From: Micromonospora lupini
GTDB taxonomy: Bacteria; Actinomycetota; Actinomycetes; Mycobacteriales; Micromonosporaceae
Direction of reading: 5' to 3'
DNA length: 64,000 nt
Assembly: GCF_026342015.1 (NCBI RefSeq)
Contig: NZ_JAPENL010000003.1
Coordinates: 744,001 to 808,000 of the forward strand
This document shows positions 15,333-23,277 of the stretch, piece by piece. A model generated the notes under the pieces. That model was not told the DNA's origin and did not search any database. It worked only from the letters and a program-made list of their open reading frames with translations. Positions within the stretch are counted from its first letter, which is position 1, and the number at the start of each line of letters is the position of its first letter. Made by a program: the position numbers and the translations under genes.

Positions 15333-16448
15333 ATGTCGATCCTGAGAAGCCGTCCCGTCCTGCGCTGGCTGGTCCCGGCAGCCGCCGGCGTCGCCGTCAT
15401 CGGCGGAGGCGCCGCGATCGGCACGTTCGCCGCCGAGGCGGAGCCGAGCCTGCCGCCGCGTACCGCAGCCCAGCTTCTGGTAGATCTTCAGACCTCCCGG
15501 CTGGAGGGGTTGTCCGGGACTGTCGTGCAGCGCGCCGACCTCGGTCTGCCGCCGCTTGTCGGGCTGGTCCCCGGCAACGACCTGACGACCCTGCTGACCG
15601 GCACGCACACCCTGCGGGTCTGGTATTCCGGGCCGGAGCGGCAGCGCGTCGCGCTGCTGGACACCCTCGGCGAGCAGGACGTGATCCGCAACGACCGGGA
15701 CCTGTGGACCTGGGAGAGCCGGGGCAACACCGCCCGCCACCGCACGCTCGGCGACGCGGGCACGGCCGGAAAGCCGGGCCACGCGGCGACGCCGAGTCTC
15801 CCCGCCACCCCGCAGGAGGCCGCCGACCTGGCGTTGGGCGCGATCGACCCGAGCACCGAGGTCAGCGTCGGCCGCTCGGCCACCGTCGCCGGTCGGGACG
15901 CGTACGAGTTGGTGCTCCAGCCGCGCGACGGTGACTCGCTCGTGCACCAGCTGCGGATCGCCATCGACGCGACGCAGCACGTGCCGCTGCGCTTCGAGGT
16001 GCTCGCCAAGGGCAGCGACCAGCCGGCGTTCGAGATGGCCTTCACCCAGGTCGACTACCGGCGGCCCGACGCCGACCAGTTCGCCTTCAACCCGCCACCG
16101 GGCGTGGCCGTCACCGAGGAGACCGCCGAGCGGCCCTCGGCGGGCCGGCCCGCACAGGCCGCGCGGGGCGCAGACCCGCAGGTGCGTGCCGTGGGCGACG
16201 GCTGGACCACCGTCCTGGTCGCGCGCCTCGACGGGACCCCGGGCGAGGCGGTCGCCGGTAAGCCGGCCGGTGCCGCGCCGGACGCGGACCTGTCGAAGCT
16301 GCTCGGCGGGTTGCCGGCGGTCCGTGGGGACTGGGGCAGCGGCCGGCTGCTCACCGGCAAGCTGTTCAGCGTGCTGCTCACCGACGACGGTCGGGTGCTC
16401 GCCGGAGCGGTCACCCCCGAGCGGCTCTACCAGGTCGCTCGCGGCTGA
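15333..16448 (+). CDS. LolA-like exported protein (DUF2092/RseB-like fold)
   Basis: A 371-residue exported protein. The signal peptide (residues 1-34) is VLRWLVPAAAGVAVIGGGAA. The mature part resembles the LolA/RseB lipoprotein-binding fold: LEGLSGTVVQRADLGLP early, VWYSGPERQRVALLD, DLWTWES, GRDAYELVLQPR, VPLRFEVLAKG. In Gram-positives these proteins act in the envelope, possibly in lipoprotein handling or as stress sensors. The ATG at 15333 has a GGAGG ribosome site seven bases upstream; the open frame that extends far upstream is a shadow. It is divergent from the two-component operon by 89 bases. Confidence 0.85.
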   Translation: MSILRSRPVLRWLVPAAAGVAVIGGGAAIGTFAAEAEPSLPPRTAAQLLVDLQTSRLEGLSGTVVQRADLGLPPLVGLVPGNDLTTLLTGTHTLRVWYSGPERQRVALLDTLGEQDVIRNDRDLWTWESRGNTARHRTLGDAGTAGKPGHAATPSLPATPQEAADLALGAIDPSTEVSVGRSATVAGRDAYELVLQPRDGDSLVHQLRIAIDATQHVPLRFEVLAKGSDQPAFEMAFTQVDYRRPDADQFAFNPPPGVAVTEETAERPSAGRPAQAARGADPQVRAVGDGWTTVLVARLDGTPGEAVAGKPAGAAPDADLSKLLGGLPAVRGDWGSGRLLTGKLFSVLLTDDGRVLAGAVTPERLYQVARG

Positions 16449-16532
16449 CGTCCCGAAGCTCTCGCGCCGGGTCGACCATCTGGTCGGCCCGGCGTTCGTC
16501 GTTGTGTGACGTGAATCGGCCCGGTCGGCTTG

Positions 16533-16603
16533 GTGACAGCCGGCGGACCGCGCTATCTTCAACAATTCGAGGGCACAAAAAAGAACGGCATTAAAAGCCG
16601 TTC
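16533..16603 (+). promoter_or_regulatory. Promoter and A-rich leader hairpin of the HelR-like gene
   Basis: A weak -35 (TGGTGA or GTGACA, 16531-16538) is followed by a -10-like TATCTT at 16554-16559. Downstream lies an unusually A/T-rich leader with the hairpin GAACGGC-7-GCCGTTC (16583-16603) and then CTGCAAGGC. In Streptomyces, helR is reported to have a rifamycin-associated element. CTGCAAGGC resembles only one half of it, so that identification is weak. Confidence 0.4.
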
Positions 16604-16635
16604 CTGCAAGGCATTCTAATCTTTAGGGAGACGGC

Positions 16636-18936
16636 TTGTCAAGGCACTCCGGCGGTACCGGTGAATTGCCGCTCGACGACGAGATCGGCCGCGAGCAGGA
16701 GTACGTCTCGATGCTCTACGGCCGGCTGGACGGGCTGCGTGAGCAGGCCGCCCACCGGCTCACCGACGCGCTGCGCAACACCGGCGGCACCCTGCAGGAC
16801 CGCTCCCAGCGCGACAGCTCGGTGGCCATGTACGCCGACCAGGTCGAGCAGTTCTCCGCAGTGGAGAATGGTCTCTGCTTCGGCCGGCTCGACGGCGACG
16901 ACGACTCCCGCCGCTACATCGGCCGGATCGGGATCTTCGACACCAGTGGTGACTACGACCCGCTGCTGATGGACTGGCGGGCCCCCGCAGCGCGTCCGTT
17001 CTACCTCGCCACCGCCGCCAACCCGCAGGGCGTACGCCGGCGGCGGCACCTGCGCACCCGCCAGCGCAAGGTGACAGGGCTCAACGACGAGGTGCTCGAC
17101 ATCGGGAGCGCCTCGCCGGGCGGGCACGAGGAGCTGACCGGCGAGGCGTCGCTGCTCGCCGCCCTCAACGCCGGTCGGACCGGCCGGATGCGCGACATCG
17201 TGGAGACCATCCAGGCCGAGCAGGACCGGATCATCCGCGCCGAACTGCCAGGCGTCATGGTGGTCCAGGGCGGCCCCGGCACCGGCAAGACGGCTGTCGC
17301 GCTGCACCGGGCGGCGTACCTGCTCTACACACACCGGCGGGAGCTGTCCAGCCGCGGTGTGCTGCTGGTCGGTCCGAACGCGACATTCCTGCGCTACATC
17401 TCCCAGGTGCTGCCCACACTTGCCGAGACGGGCGTGCTGCTGCGTACCCAGGGTGATCTGTTCCCCGGGGTGAGCGCCCAGCGCGTCGAGCCGGCGGAGA
17501 CGGCGGCGCTCAAGGGTCGTGCGGTGCTCGCGGAGGTGCTGGCGCTCGCCGTCCGGGACCGGCAGTGGGTGCCGGACGAGCCGCTGGAGATCGAGGTGGA
17601 GCGGGAGGTGCTGACCCTCGACCCGGAGACCGTCCGCGCCGCTCGGGACCGGGTGCGCCGCACCGACCGGCCACACAACCTGGCGCGGGCGCTCTTCGAC
17701 GTGGAGATCGTGCACGCGCTCGCCGACCAGGTGGCGGAGCGGATCGGCGCCGACCCGCTGGGCGGGGACAACCTGCTCGACGAGGCCGACCGCGCCGAGA
17801 TCCGCCGCGAGCTGCGCGAGGAGACGGAGATCCAGGCCGCCCTCGACAGGCTGTGGCCGGTGCTCACCCCGCAGCGCCTGCTCGCCGACCTGTACGCCGA
17901 CCCGGACCGGATCGCCATCGCCGCGCCGATGCTCACCGACGACGAGCGGGCCCGGCTGCATCGCGAGCCGGGCGGGTGGACGCCCGCGGACGTGCCGCTG
18001 CTGGACGAGGCCGCCGAGCTGCTCGGCGAGGACGAGCGGGCCGCCGCCGCCCGCCGGGACCGCATCCGCATGATGGAACGGGAGTACGCCGAGGGCGTGC
18101 TGGAGATCGCCCGGGGTTCCCGCTCGATCGACGTCGAGGACGAGGCCGAGGGCGGCGAGATCCTCGGCGTGACCGACCTGATCGACGCCGACCGGCTGCT
18201 GGAACGGCAGGAGGAGGCCGACCGGCTGACCACCGCGCAGCGCGCCGCCGCCGACCGGACGTGGGCGTTCGGCCACGTGATTGTCGACGAGGCGCAGGAG
18301 CTGTCGCCGATGGCGTGGCGGCTGCTGATGCGGCGGTGCCCGAGCCGGTCGATGACGATCGTCGGGGACGTCGCGCAGACCGGCGCTCTCGCCGGGACGC
18401 CCTCCTGGGCCGATGCCCTCGCCCCCTACGTGGCGCAGCGCTGGCGGCTGACCGAGCTGACTGTCAGCTACCGCACGCCGGCCGAGATCATGGCCGTCGC
18501 CGCCGACGTCCTGGCCGAGATCGACCCGACGCTGCGGCCGCCCCGCTCGGTGCGCGAGAGCGGCGTACCGCCGTGGGACCGGGCGGTGCCCGGCGAGCAG
18601 CTCCCCGCGGAGCTGGTGTCGGCGGCGACGCGCGAGGCCGCCGGGCTGGCCGAGGGCCGGCTGGGCGTCATCGTGCCGGCCAGCCGGGTGGACGCGCTCG
18701 GCGCGGCGTTGACAGCCGCGCTGCCGGAGGCCACGGTGGGCGAGCACCCGGAGCTGGAGAGCCGCGTGGTCGTGCTGACTGTCGCACAGGCCAAGGGGCT
18801 CGAGTTCGACTCGGTGCTTGTCGTCGACCCGGACCGGATGGTGGCCGAGTCGCCGCGCGGGCGCAGCGACCTGTACGTCGCGCTCACCAGGGCCACCCAG
18901 CGCCTCGGCGTCCTGCGCCCCGCCCCCGTAGGTTGA
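16636..18936 (+). CDS. helR: HelR-like RNA polymerase recycling helicase-type ATPase
   Basis: A 766-residue superfamily 1 (UvrD-like) ATPase of the HelD/HelR group. These proteins push into RNA polymerase and free stalled or rifamycin-bound enzyme; HelR of Streptomyces venezuelae gives rifamycin tolerance. The N-terminal coiled arm is at residues 10-60. Walker A is GGPGTGKTAVALHRAAYLLY near 212, Walker B is VIVDEAQELSPMAWR near 548, and the late motif LYVALTRATQRLGVL is near 745. The acidic, charged middle (350-520) would form the secondary arm. The start is a TTG at 16636, set by AGGGAG five bases before it. The hairpin after the stop ends the transcript. Confidence 0.88.
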   Translation: MSRHSGGTGELPLDDEIGREQEYVSMLYGRLDGLREQAAHRLTDALRNTGGTLQDRSQRDSSVAMYADQVEQFSAVENGLCFGRLDGDDDSRRYIGRIGIFDTSGDYDPLLMDWRAPAARPFYLATAANPQGVRRRRHLRTRQRKVTGLNDEVLDIGSASPGGHEELTGEASLLAALNAGRTGRMRDIVETIQAEQDRIIRAELPGVMVVQGGPGTGKTAVALHRAAYLLYTHRRELSSRGVLLVGPNATFLRYISQVLPTLAETGVLLRTQGDLFPGVSAQRVEPAETAALKGRAVLAEVLALAVRDRQWVPDEPLEIEVEREVLTLDPETVRAARDRVRRTDRPHNLARALFDVEIVHALADQVAERIGADPLGGDNLLDEADRAEIRRELREETEIQAALDRLWPVLTPQRLLADLYADPDRIAIAAPMLTDDERARLHREPGGWTPADVPLLDEAAELLGEDERAAAARRDRIRMMEREYAEGVLEIARGSRSIDVEDEAEGGEILGVTDLIDADRLLERQEEADRLTTAQRAAADRTWAFGHVIVDEAQELSPMAWRLLMRRCPSRSMTIVGDVAQTGALAGTPSWADALAPYVAQRWRLTELTVSYRTPAEIMAVAADVLAEIDPTLRPPRSVRESGVPPWDRAVPGEQLPAELVSAATREAAGLAEGRLGVIVPASRVDALGAALTAALPEATVGEHPELESRVVVLTVAQAKGLEFDSVLVVDPDRMVAESPRGRSDLYVALTRATQRLGVLRPAPVG

Positions 18937-18989
18937 TCATGAGGTCGACGGGGGCCCGAATGATCGAAGCCCCCGTCCACCTCATGATC
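18935..18989. terminator. Long hairpin overlapping the helR stop
   Basis: Two 21-base arms (18935-18955 and 18969-18989) pair with one mismatch around a 13-base loop. The stem begins inside the helR stop codon. It is likely a terminator; its length and placement are unusual. Confidence 0.8.
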
Positions 18990-19006
18990 GAGGTGCCGGG
19001 AGGCGT

Positions 19007-19032
19007 GCGGCGCCCCGAGGACGGGGCGCCGC
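19007..19032. terminator. Second hairpin before the convergent gene
   Basis: A perfect 11-base-pair stem (GCGGCGCCCCG and its complement) with a 4-base loop lies between the helR hairpin and the stop of the minus-strand gene at 19039, and probably terminates the latter. Confidence 0.75.
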
Positions 19033-19038
19033 AGCGGG

Positions 19039-19464
19039 TCAGTCTCCGGCCTTGTCCCTGATGGACTTCGCCGGCCCGGTGGCGGACGTGGACTGGTCGC
19101 TGGTGCCGCCGCCCATCGGGGTGCTCAGACCGCCGGTGGTGGCGTCCCCGGTCGTCGTCGGGGCCACCTTGCCGGGGTGTCGCTCCGGTTGGCGGGCCAC
19201 CCGACGCACGCTCGCCGGGCCGGCAGTGCCGCCGGTGGTGGTCACCGCGCCCTGACCTCCGACCGGGCCACCGTCGCGAAGCACCTGCGGGTCGACCCGC
19301 TCCTTCGCCGGATCGAACGGGTCGTCCCGCTGGATCTGGCTCTCGATGTCGGTACGGGGCAGTGTCACCTCGTCGAGGGCGCCCTCGCCGTACACGCCGC
19401 CGGCGATCCGATTCTCGGCCCGCCGGGCGGCCTCCTGCCGCATGTCGTCCTCACGCACGTTCAT
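19039..19464 (-). CDS. Hypothetical Gly/Thr-rich protein
   Basis: A 141-residue soluble protein of no family I know. The N-terminal part is charged (REDDMRQEAARRAENRIAGG, then LPRTDIESQIQRDDPFDPAK). The C-terminal half is low-complexity (GAVTTTGGTAGPASVRR, TTGDATTGGLSTPMGGGTS) and probably disordered. Two in-frame ATGs have ribosome sites: 19464 (GAGGTG) and 19443 (GTGAGGA). The longer form is given here. It stands alone on the minus strand. Confidence 0.6.
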   Translation of the reverse strand: MNVREDDMRQEAARRAENRIAGGVYGEGALDEVTLPRTDIESQIQRDDPFDPAKERVDPQVLRDGGPVGGQGAVTTTGGTAGPASVRRVARQPERHPGKVAPTTTGDATTGGLSTPMGGGTSDQSTSATGPAKSIRDKAGD

Positions 19465-19767
19465 CACCTCGCAGAAGCTGTGGAACTGACTGCGTGCCCG
19501 GTCGCCCGTCGGCCAAACCCGCAGCGCACCGGGTGACCGGGAAACGGACATCCGGCGCACTGGGCCGTGCTGTCGCGGCCCGCCCGTGTGCCCGCGCTGA
19601 GAACAGGCAGCGCCGATTCTTTTCCGGCCGCAGGACGTGTTACCTGGTCGGTGGCCTCGGGTAGTCGGGGGGTGTCCCCGCCGTGAACGCGAACCGTGCC
19701 GTGGCCGAAACGCGGTAGCGGGGCGAGGGAACGCAGGTACGACTCATCGCATCCTGAGGAGGACCAG

Positions 19768-20142
19768 ATGAGCACGCAGGCTGCTTCCACCCGGCCGATG
19801 AACCGGCCGATGTCGGACGTGCAGAACCCCGCTTCGATGCGGGAGACGCAGCAGATGCCGGCAATGCACGACGGGCACCGAGACCCGATGCCGTCGCCGG
19901 GTACGGAGACCAAGCAGGCGTTCCTGACGACGGAATTCTGGGTCTACGCCGCTGCCGTCGCGCTCGTGGTGATCGCCGCGTTCTGGAAGGGCACCACCGC
20001 GAACGGGCTGAACATCAACGACCCGAACCGGGCCTGGCTGTTCCTGACCATTCTGACCGGTGGTTACCTGGTCAGCCGTGGCCTGTCGAAGGCCGGCTCC
20101 GAACGCCGGTCGGGCAAGGAGCGGACCATGCGCGGGCGCTGA
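19768..20142 (+). CDS. Small two-span membrane protein
   Basis: A 124-residue protein with a polar, methionine-rich N-terminus (residues 1-50), two hydrophobic segments (FWVYAAAVALVVIAAFW near 58-75 and AWLFLTILTGGYLVSRGL near 90-108) and a basic tail GKERTMRGR. No family with a known job is evident. CTGAGGAGGACC is an ideal ribosome site and fixes the ATG at 19768. A bidirectional terminator follows. Confidence 0.75.
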   Translation: MSTQAASTRPMNRPMSDVQNPASMRETQQMPAMHDGHRDPMPSPGTETKQAFLTTEFWVYAAAVALVVIAAFWKGTTANGLNINDPNRAWLFLTILTGGYLVSRGLSKAGSERRSGKERTMRGR

Positions 20143-20157
20143 CGCCCCGCACGTGAA

Positions 20158-20193
20158 CAGTGGCCCCCGGGAGACTTCTCCCGGGGGCCACTG
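20158..20193. terminator. Bidirectional terminator
   Basis: A perfect 17-base-pair stem (arms 20158-20174 and 20177-20193) with CCCCCGGGAG at its core lies between the convergent membrane-protein and Spo0M genes. Confidence 0.85.
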
Positions 20194-20214
20194 CCGTCGT
20201 GTGTGGACCCGCGG

Positions 20215-21180
20215 CTACTCGTCGCCGCCGAAATCGCCGAAATCGCCGCCGAAGTCCCCCTCGAAGGCGTCCTCGATCACCTCGCCGGCGATCATCCCGC
20301 CGGCGACGCCGAGCGCGGCGCCGGCCACCATGCCGCCCATACCGCCCATGCCGCCGTGCCCGCGGCCATGCCCGTGGCCGTGGCCGTACTGGGAGCGCAG
20401 GCTTCCGTAACGGGACGTCGTCTCGCGCAGCCACCCGTCGACGACCTGCGCCCAGTCGACGCGGTCGACATCGGCATGGGACACCTGGTAACGGCCGAAC
20501 GCGTCGTGCCCGGCGCTGAGGAAGCCGCCCCGCTTGTCACACTCCAGGATCACCTCGGCACCGCGCTGATTGGTCACGAAGGTCAGCTCGACCTCGTTGA
20601 TGGTGCCCGCGTACTGCGGGGACGCGAAGAACTCGATCTCCTGGTAGAACGGCAGCGTCTGCTGCACGCCCCGGATGTGACCGCGCTCCAGGTCGGCGTG
20701 CTTGAACCGGAAACCGAGGCGCTGGAACGCCTCCAGGATCCGCTCGTGCACCGGCAACGGGTGCACGGCCACGTGGTCCAGGTCGGTCTTGTCGACCGCG
20801 CGGGCCACCGACAGCTCCGTCCGCAGGCCCATCGTCATGCCGTGCAGGCGCTGGCCGTACACGTCGGTGATCGGGGTTTCCCACGGGACCGGGAGCTGGA
20901 ACGGGATCGACAACTCCTGCTTGGGCGCGAGCTGGAACGCGCCGCTCACGGACATCCGGTGAAACTCCATTGTGCCCGCGTACTCCGTGTCGTGGCCCTC
21001 GACCTCGACCCGGGTGACCAGACCGATCACCACCTGCTCGATGGCCGCCGGGCTGTCACCGCCGACGAGGTTGACCTGCCCGTCGAGGGTCAGGCCGGGC
21101 CGGGTGTTGGGGTTGGTCAGCACGGTGTCCACACTGGGGCCACCCACACCGAACGCGCTCAACATCTTCTTGAAGACCAT
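20215..21180 (-). CDS. spo0M: Spo0M-like sporulation protein with His/Gly-rich tail
   Basis: A 321-residue arrestin-like Spo0M protein (sporulation-control protein in Bacillus; role in actinomycetes unclear). The beginning MVFKKMLSAFGVGGPSVDTV and the stretch LTLDGQVNLVGGD are family hallmarks, followed by the two beta-sandwich halves. The C-terminus is an added tail: a His/Gly run (YGHGHGHGRGHGGMGGMGGM), a small hydrophobic stretch and an acid/Gly end. The histidine run could bind metal, which is inference. The ATG at 21180 is chosen for its AGGAG site and family length; an upstream in-frame extension has no support. Confidence 0.9.
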   Translation of the reverse strand: MVFKKMLSAFGVGGPSVDTVLTNPNTRPGLTLDGQVNLVGGDSPAAIEQVVIGLVTRVEVEGHDTEYAGTMEFHRMSVSGAFQLAPKQELSIPFQLPVPWETPITDVYGQRLHGMTMGLRTELSVARAVDKTDLDHVAVHPLPVHERILEAFQRLGFRFKHADLERGHIRGVQQTLPFYQEIEFFASPQYAGTINEVELTFVTNQRGAEVILECDKRGGFLSAGHDAFGRYQVSHADVDRVDWAQVVDGWLRETTSRYGSLRSQYGHGHGHGRGHGGMGGMGGMVAGAALGVAGGMIAGEVIEDAFEGDFGGDFGDFGGDE

Positions 21181-21306
21181 CGGAACTCCTGTGCGACAGC
21201 CGACCGCTCCTGTGTTGGAGTCGGACGTTGACTCGACGGGCACCCTATCCAGCACCCCTGTGAGGTGGCTGTGAAGCGTCTCGGCTCCGGTGCGGGCGAT
21301 GCTCGA

Positions 21307-22389
21307 TCAGAGGCCCAGATCGTCGATGGCCAGGTCGGCGGCCCGCTCCGGGTCGTTCCCGGCCCTCCGCATGACCAGTCCGTCGGCGAACCAGTGGCCG
21401 GCGATGTCCGCTCCGTCGGTGACGTCGAGATACAGGCCGAGGTCGCACCGCTCACCGAAGACGGTGGCCCGCAGATCGGGGCGGCGGCGGTGAATGGCTT
21501 CGAGGATCCGCCACACCGACTCGTCGCGCCGAGCGCGGCGCTCCGGGTCACACTCGAGCAGGGCCTCGGCGACACCGTCCGCTGCGGGGTCGAACCCGTC
21601 CAGCAGCGGCAGCAACGACTGGTCCCCCAGGTACGCGGCGGCCTGGAAGGTGAACGTGTGGACCTCGTCCTGCGCCAGCAACTCGCGTACCAGCGGAAGC
21701 GCCCGGGGATCCCGTCGCCGCGCCAAGCCCCGGACGCCCTCCGCGCGTACCTCGTCGTTGGTGTCCCGGGTGCGGTCCCACAGTGCCTGGCGGACGGCGT
21801 TCCCGTCCGCGGTGCTCACCCAGCCGAGGCCGAAGGTGGCCCAGTCCCGCACCGTCGGGTCGGCGTCCGTGCACAGGTTCAGCAACACCGCCTCGCCGGC
21901 CTCGGCCGGCGGGTCGTCGAGCAGCGCCGGCACCGCGACCGCGACCTGGAACCGCACGTCGCTGTCGGGGCTGCCCGCGAGGGCGACAAGGGTGGGCAGG
22001 CCACGGGCATCACAGGTAGCGCCCAGGGCGCGCGCGATCGAGAAGTGCACCTCGGGATCGGCCTCGGTGTCGGCAAGCGCGATCAGGGCCGTCGCGGCGT
22101 CGCTGCGCAGGTCGTCCCCGTGCACGGCACTCGTGAGGCCGAGCAGGTCGCACGCCGCAGCGCGCACCACCCGGTCCGCGTCGGCCAGGTGCCCGACCGC
22201 CAACCGCACGGCCAGCGCACCCGTGCTGGCCGCCTGCTCAAGCAGGTCGGAGCCGTCGTCGGAGTCGTCCGCGCCGCCCGAGTCGACGACGCGACGCAGT
22301 CGCCGCACCGCCTGGTCGAACAGCTCCGCCACCTCGTGCGCCTCCACGACACGAATGGTGCCCACCGGCCGGTGGAAGCCGCCACCCAT
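21307..22389 (-). CDS. HEAT-repeat protein
   Basis: A 360-residue protein built from helical HEAT-like repeats, such as DAATALIALADTEADPEVHF, GLPTLVALAGSPDSDVRFQV and VRDWATFGLGWVS, which together make a curved scaffold for protein binding. The C-terminus, RCDLGLYLDVTDGADIAG, is a separate piece. The partner is unknown. The ATG at 22389 has GGAG at a longish spacing. It lies between Spo0M and the DeoR gene on the same strand, with no sign of close coupling to either. Confidence 0.8.
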   Translation of the reverse strand: MGGGFHRPVGTIRVVEAHEVAELFDQAVRRLRRVVDSGGADDSDDGSDLLEQAASTGALAVRLAVGHLADADRVVRAAACDLLGLTSAVHGDDLRSDAATALIALADTEADPEVHFSIARALGATCDARGLPTLVALAGSPDSDVRFQVAVAVPALLDDPPAEAGEAVLLNLCTDADPTVRDWATFGLGWVSTADGNAVRQALWDRTRDTNDEVRAEGVRGLARRRDPRALPLVRELLAQDEVHTFTFQAAAYLGDQSLLPLLDGFDPAADGVAEALLECDPERRARRDESVWRILEAIHRRRPDLRATVFGERCDLGLYLDVTDGADIAGHWFADGLVMRRAGNDPERAADLAIDDLGL

Positions 22390-22466
22390 TATTGATCAAC
22401 TCCACATCGCCGATATCGGGGTATCAGCCCGACCGGGACACCCCCACATCAGCGACCTGGGGTCGA

Positions 22467-23240
22467 TCACGGGTCGACGATCAGCAGCTCGCCGACCTGT
22501 TCGTCGATCGCGGTACGCGCGTCCGCGGGCAGCCCCCGGTCGGTGATCAGTACGTCGGCCGCCTCCAGCGGGGCGATGGTGGCGATGCCGATCGTCTCCC
22601 ACTTGGTGTGGTCGGCGAGCACCACCAGGCGACGGGCCGCACCGATCAGGCAACGGTTGACGCCGGCCTCCAGCAGGTTCGGCGTGGTGAAGCCGGTACG
22701 CGGGCTGATCCCGTGCACACCCAGGAAGAGCAGGTCGACGTTGAGCGCGCTGATCGCGGCCTCGGCGACCGGACCGGTGAGCGCGTCCGACGGCGTACGG
22801 ATCCCGCCCGTCAACACGACAGTCTGGTCGGCGCGCGGGTTCTGGTAGAGCGCGTCGGCCACCGGGATCGAGTTGGTCACCACGGTCAGCCCGCGTACGT
22901 CGGAGAGCAGGGTGGCAAGCGCGGCGGTGGTCGTCCCGGCGGACAGCGCGATTGCCATCCCCGGCTCCACAATCGTCGCCGCGCGCTCGGCGATGGCCCG
23001 CTTCTCCGCCTGCTGACGGATCGACTTCGCGGCGAACCCGGGCTCCTCGGCCGAGCCCGGCCCGGCGAGTGTCGCGCCGCCGTGGACCTTGTCGACGAGG
23101 CCGCGCTCGGCCAGCACCTCCAGGTCACGCCGGATCGTCATGTCGGACACGCCGAACCGGCTGACCAGGTGGCTCACCCGCACGCCGCCACGCTGGCGGA
23201 TCAGATCGAGGATGGCGGTCTGGCGCTGCTGGGCAAGCAT
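22467..23240 (-). CDS. DeoR-family transcriptional regulator of the galactoside locus
   Basis: A 257-residue DeoR/GlpR repressor. The N-terminal helix-turn-helix is GGVRVSHLVSRFGVSDMTIR, followed by the usual RDLEVLAERGLVDKVHGG. The C-terminal sugar-phosphate-sensing domain contains ALSAGTTTAALATLL, LTVVTNSIPVADAL and GPVAEAAISALNVDLLFLG. AAGGAGG fixes the ATG at 23240. It sits just downstream of the GH42 gene on the same strand and likely controls the divergent galactoside operon, with a sugar phosphate as effector. Confidence 0.92.
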   Translation of the reverse strand: MLAQQRQTAILDLIRQRGGVRVSHLVSRFGVSDMTIRRDLEVLAERGLVDKVHGGATLAGPGSAEEPGFAAKSIRQQAEKRAIAERAATIVEPGMAIALSAGTTTAALATLLSDVRGLTVVTNSIPVADALYQNPRADQTVVLTGGIRTPSDALTGPVAEAAISALNVDLLFLGVHGISPRTGFTTPNLLEAGVNRCLIGAARRLVVLADHTKWETIGIATIAPLEAADVLITDRGLPADARTAIDEQVGELLIVDP

Positions 23241-23277
23241 CGGGGAAACCTCCTTCGTACCGTGACTGACGTCAGAA

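Noticed and set aside
13149..16448. A 1,099-codon open frame on the plus strand
   Set aside because: Its first 730 codons run opposite the two-component genes and are low-complexity Arg/Ser/Pro. Only the part from 15333 (ribosome site, signal peptide, LolA-like fold) is real.
16583..16603. Minus-strand intrinsic terminator (stem followed by a T run)
   Set aside because: It has the right shape on the minus strand, but no minus-strand gene would be ending there. It is treated as part of the helR leader.
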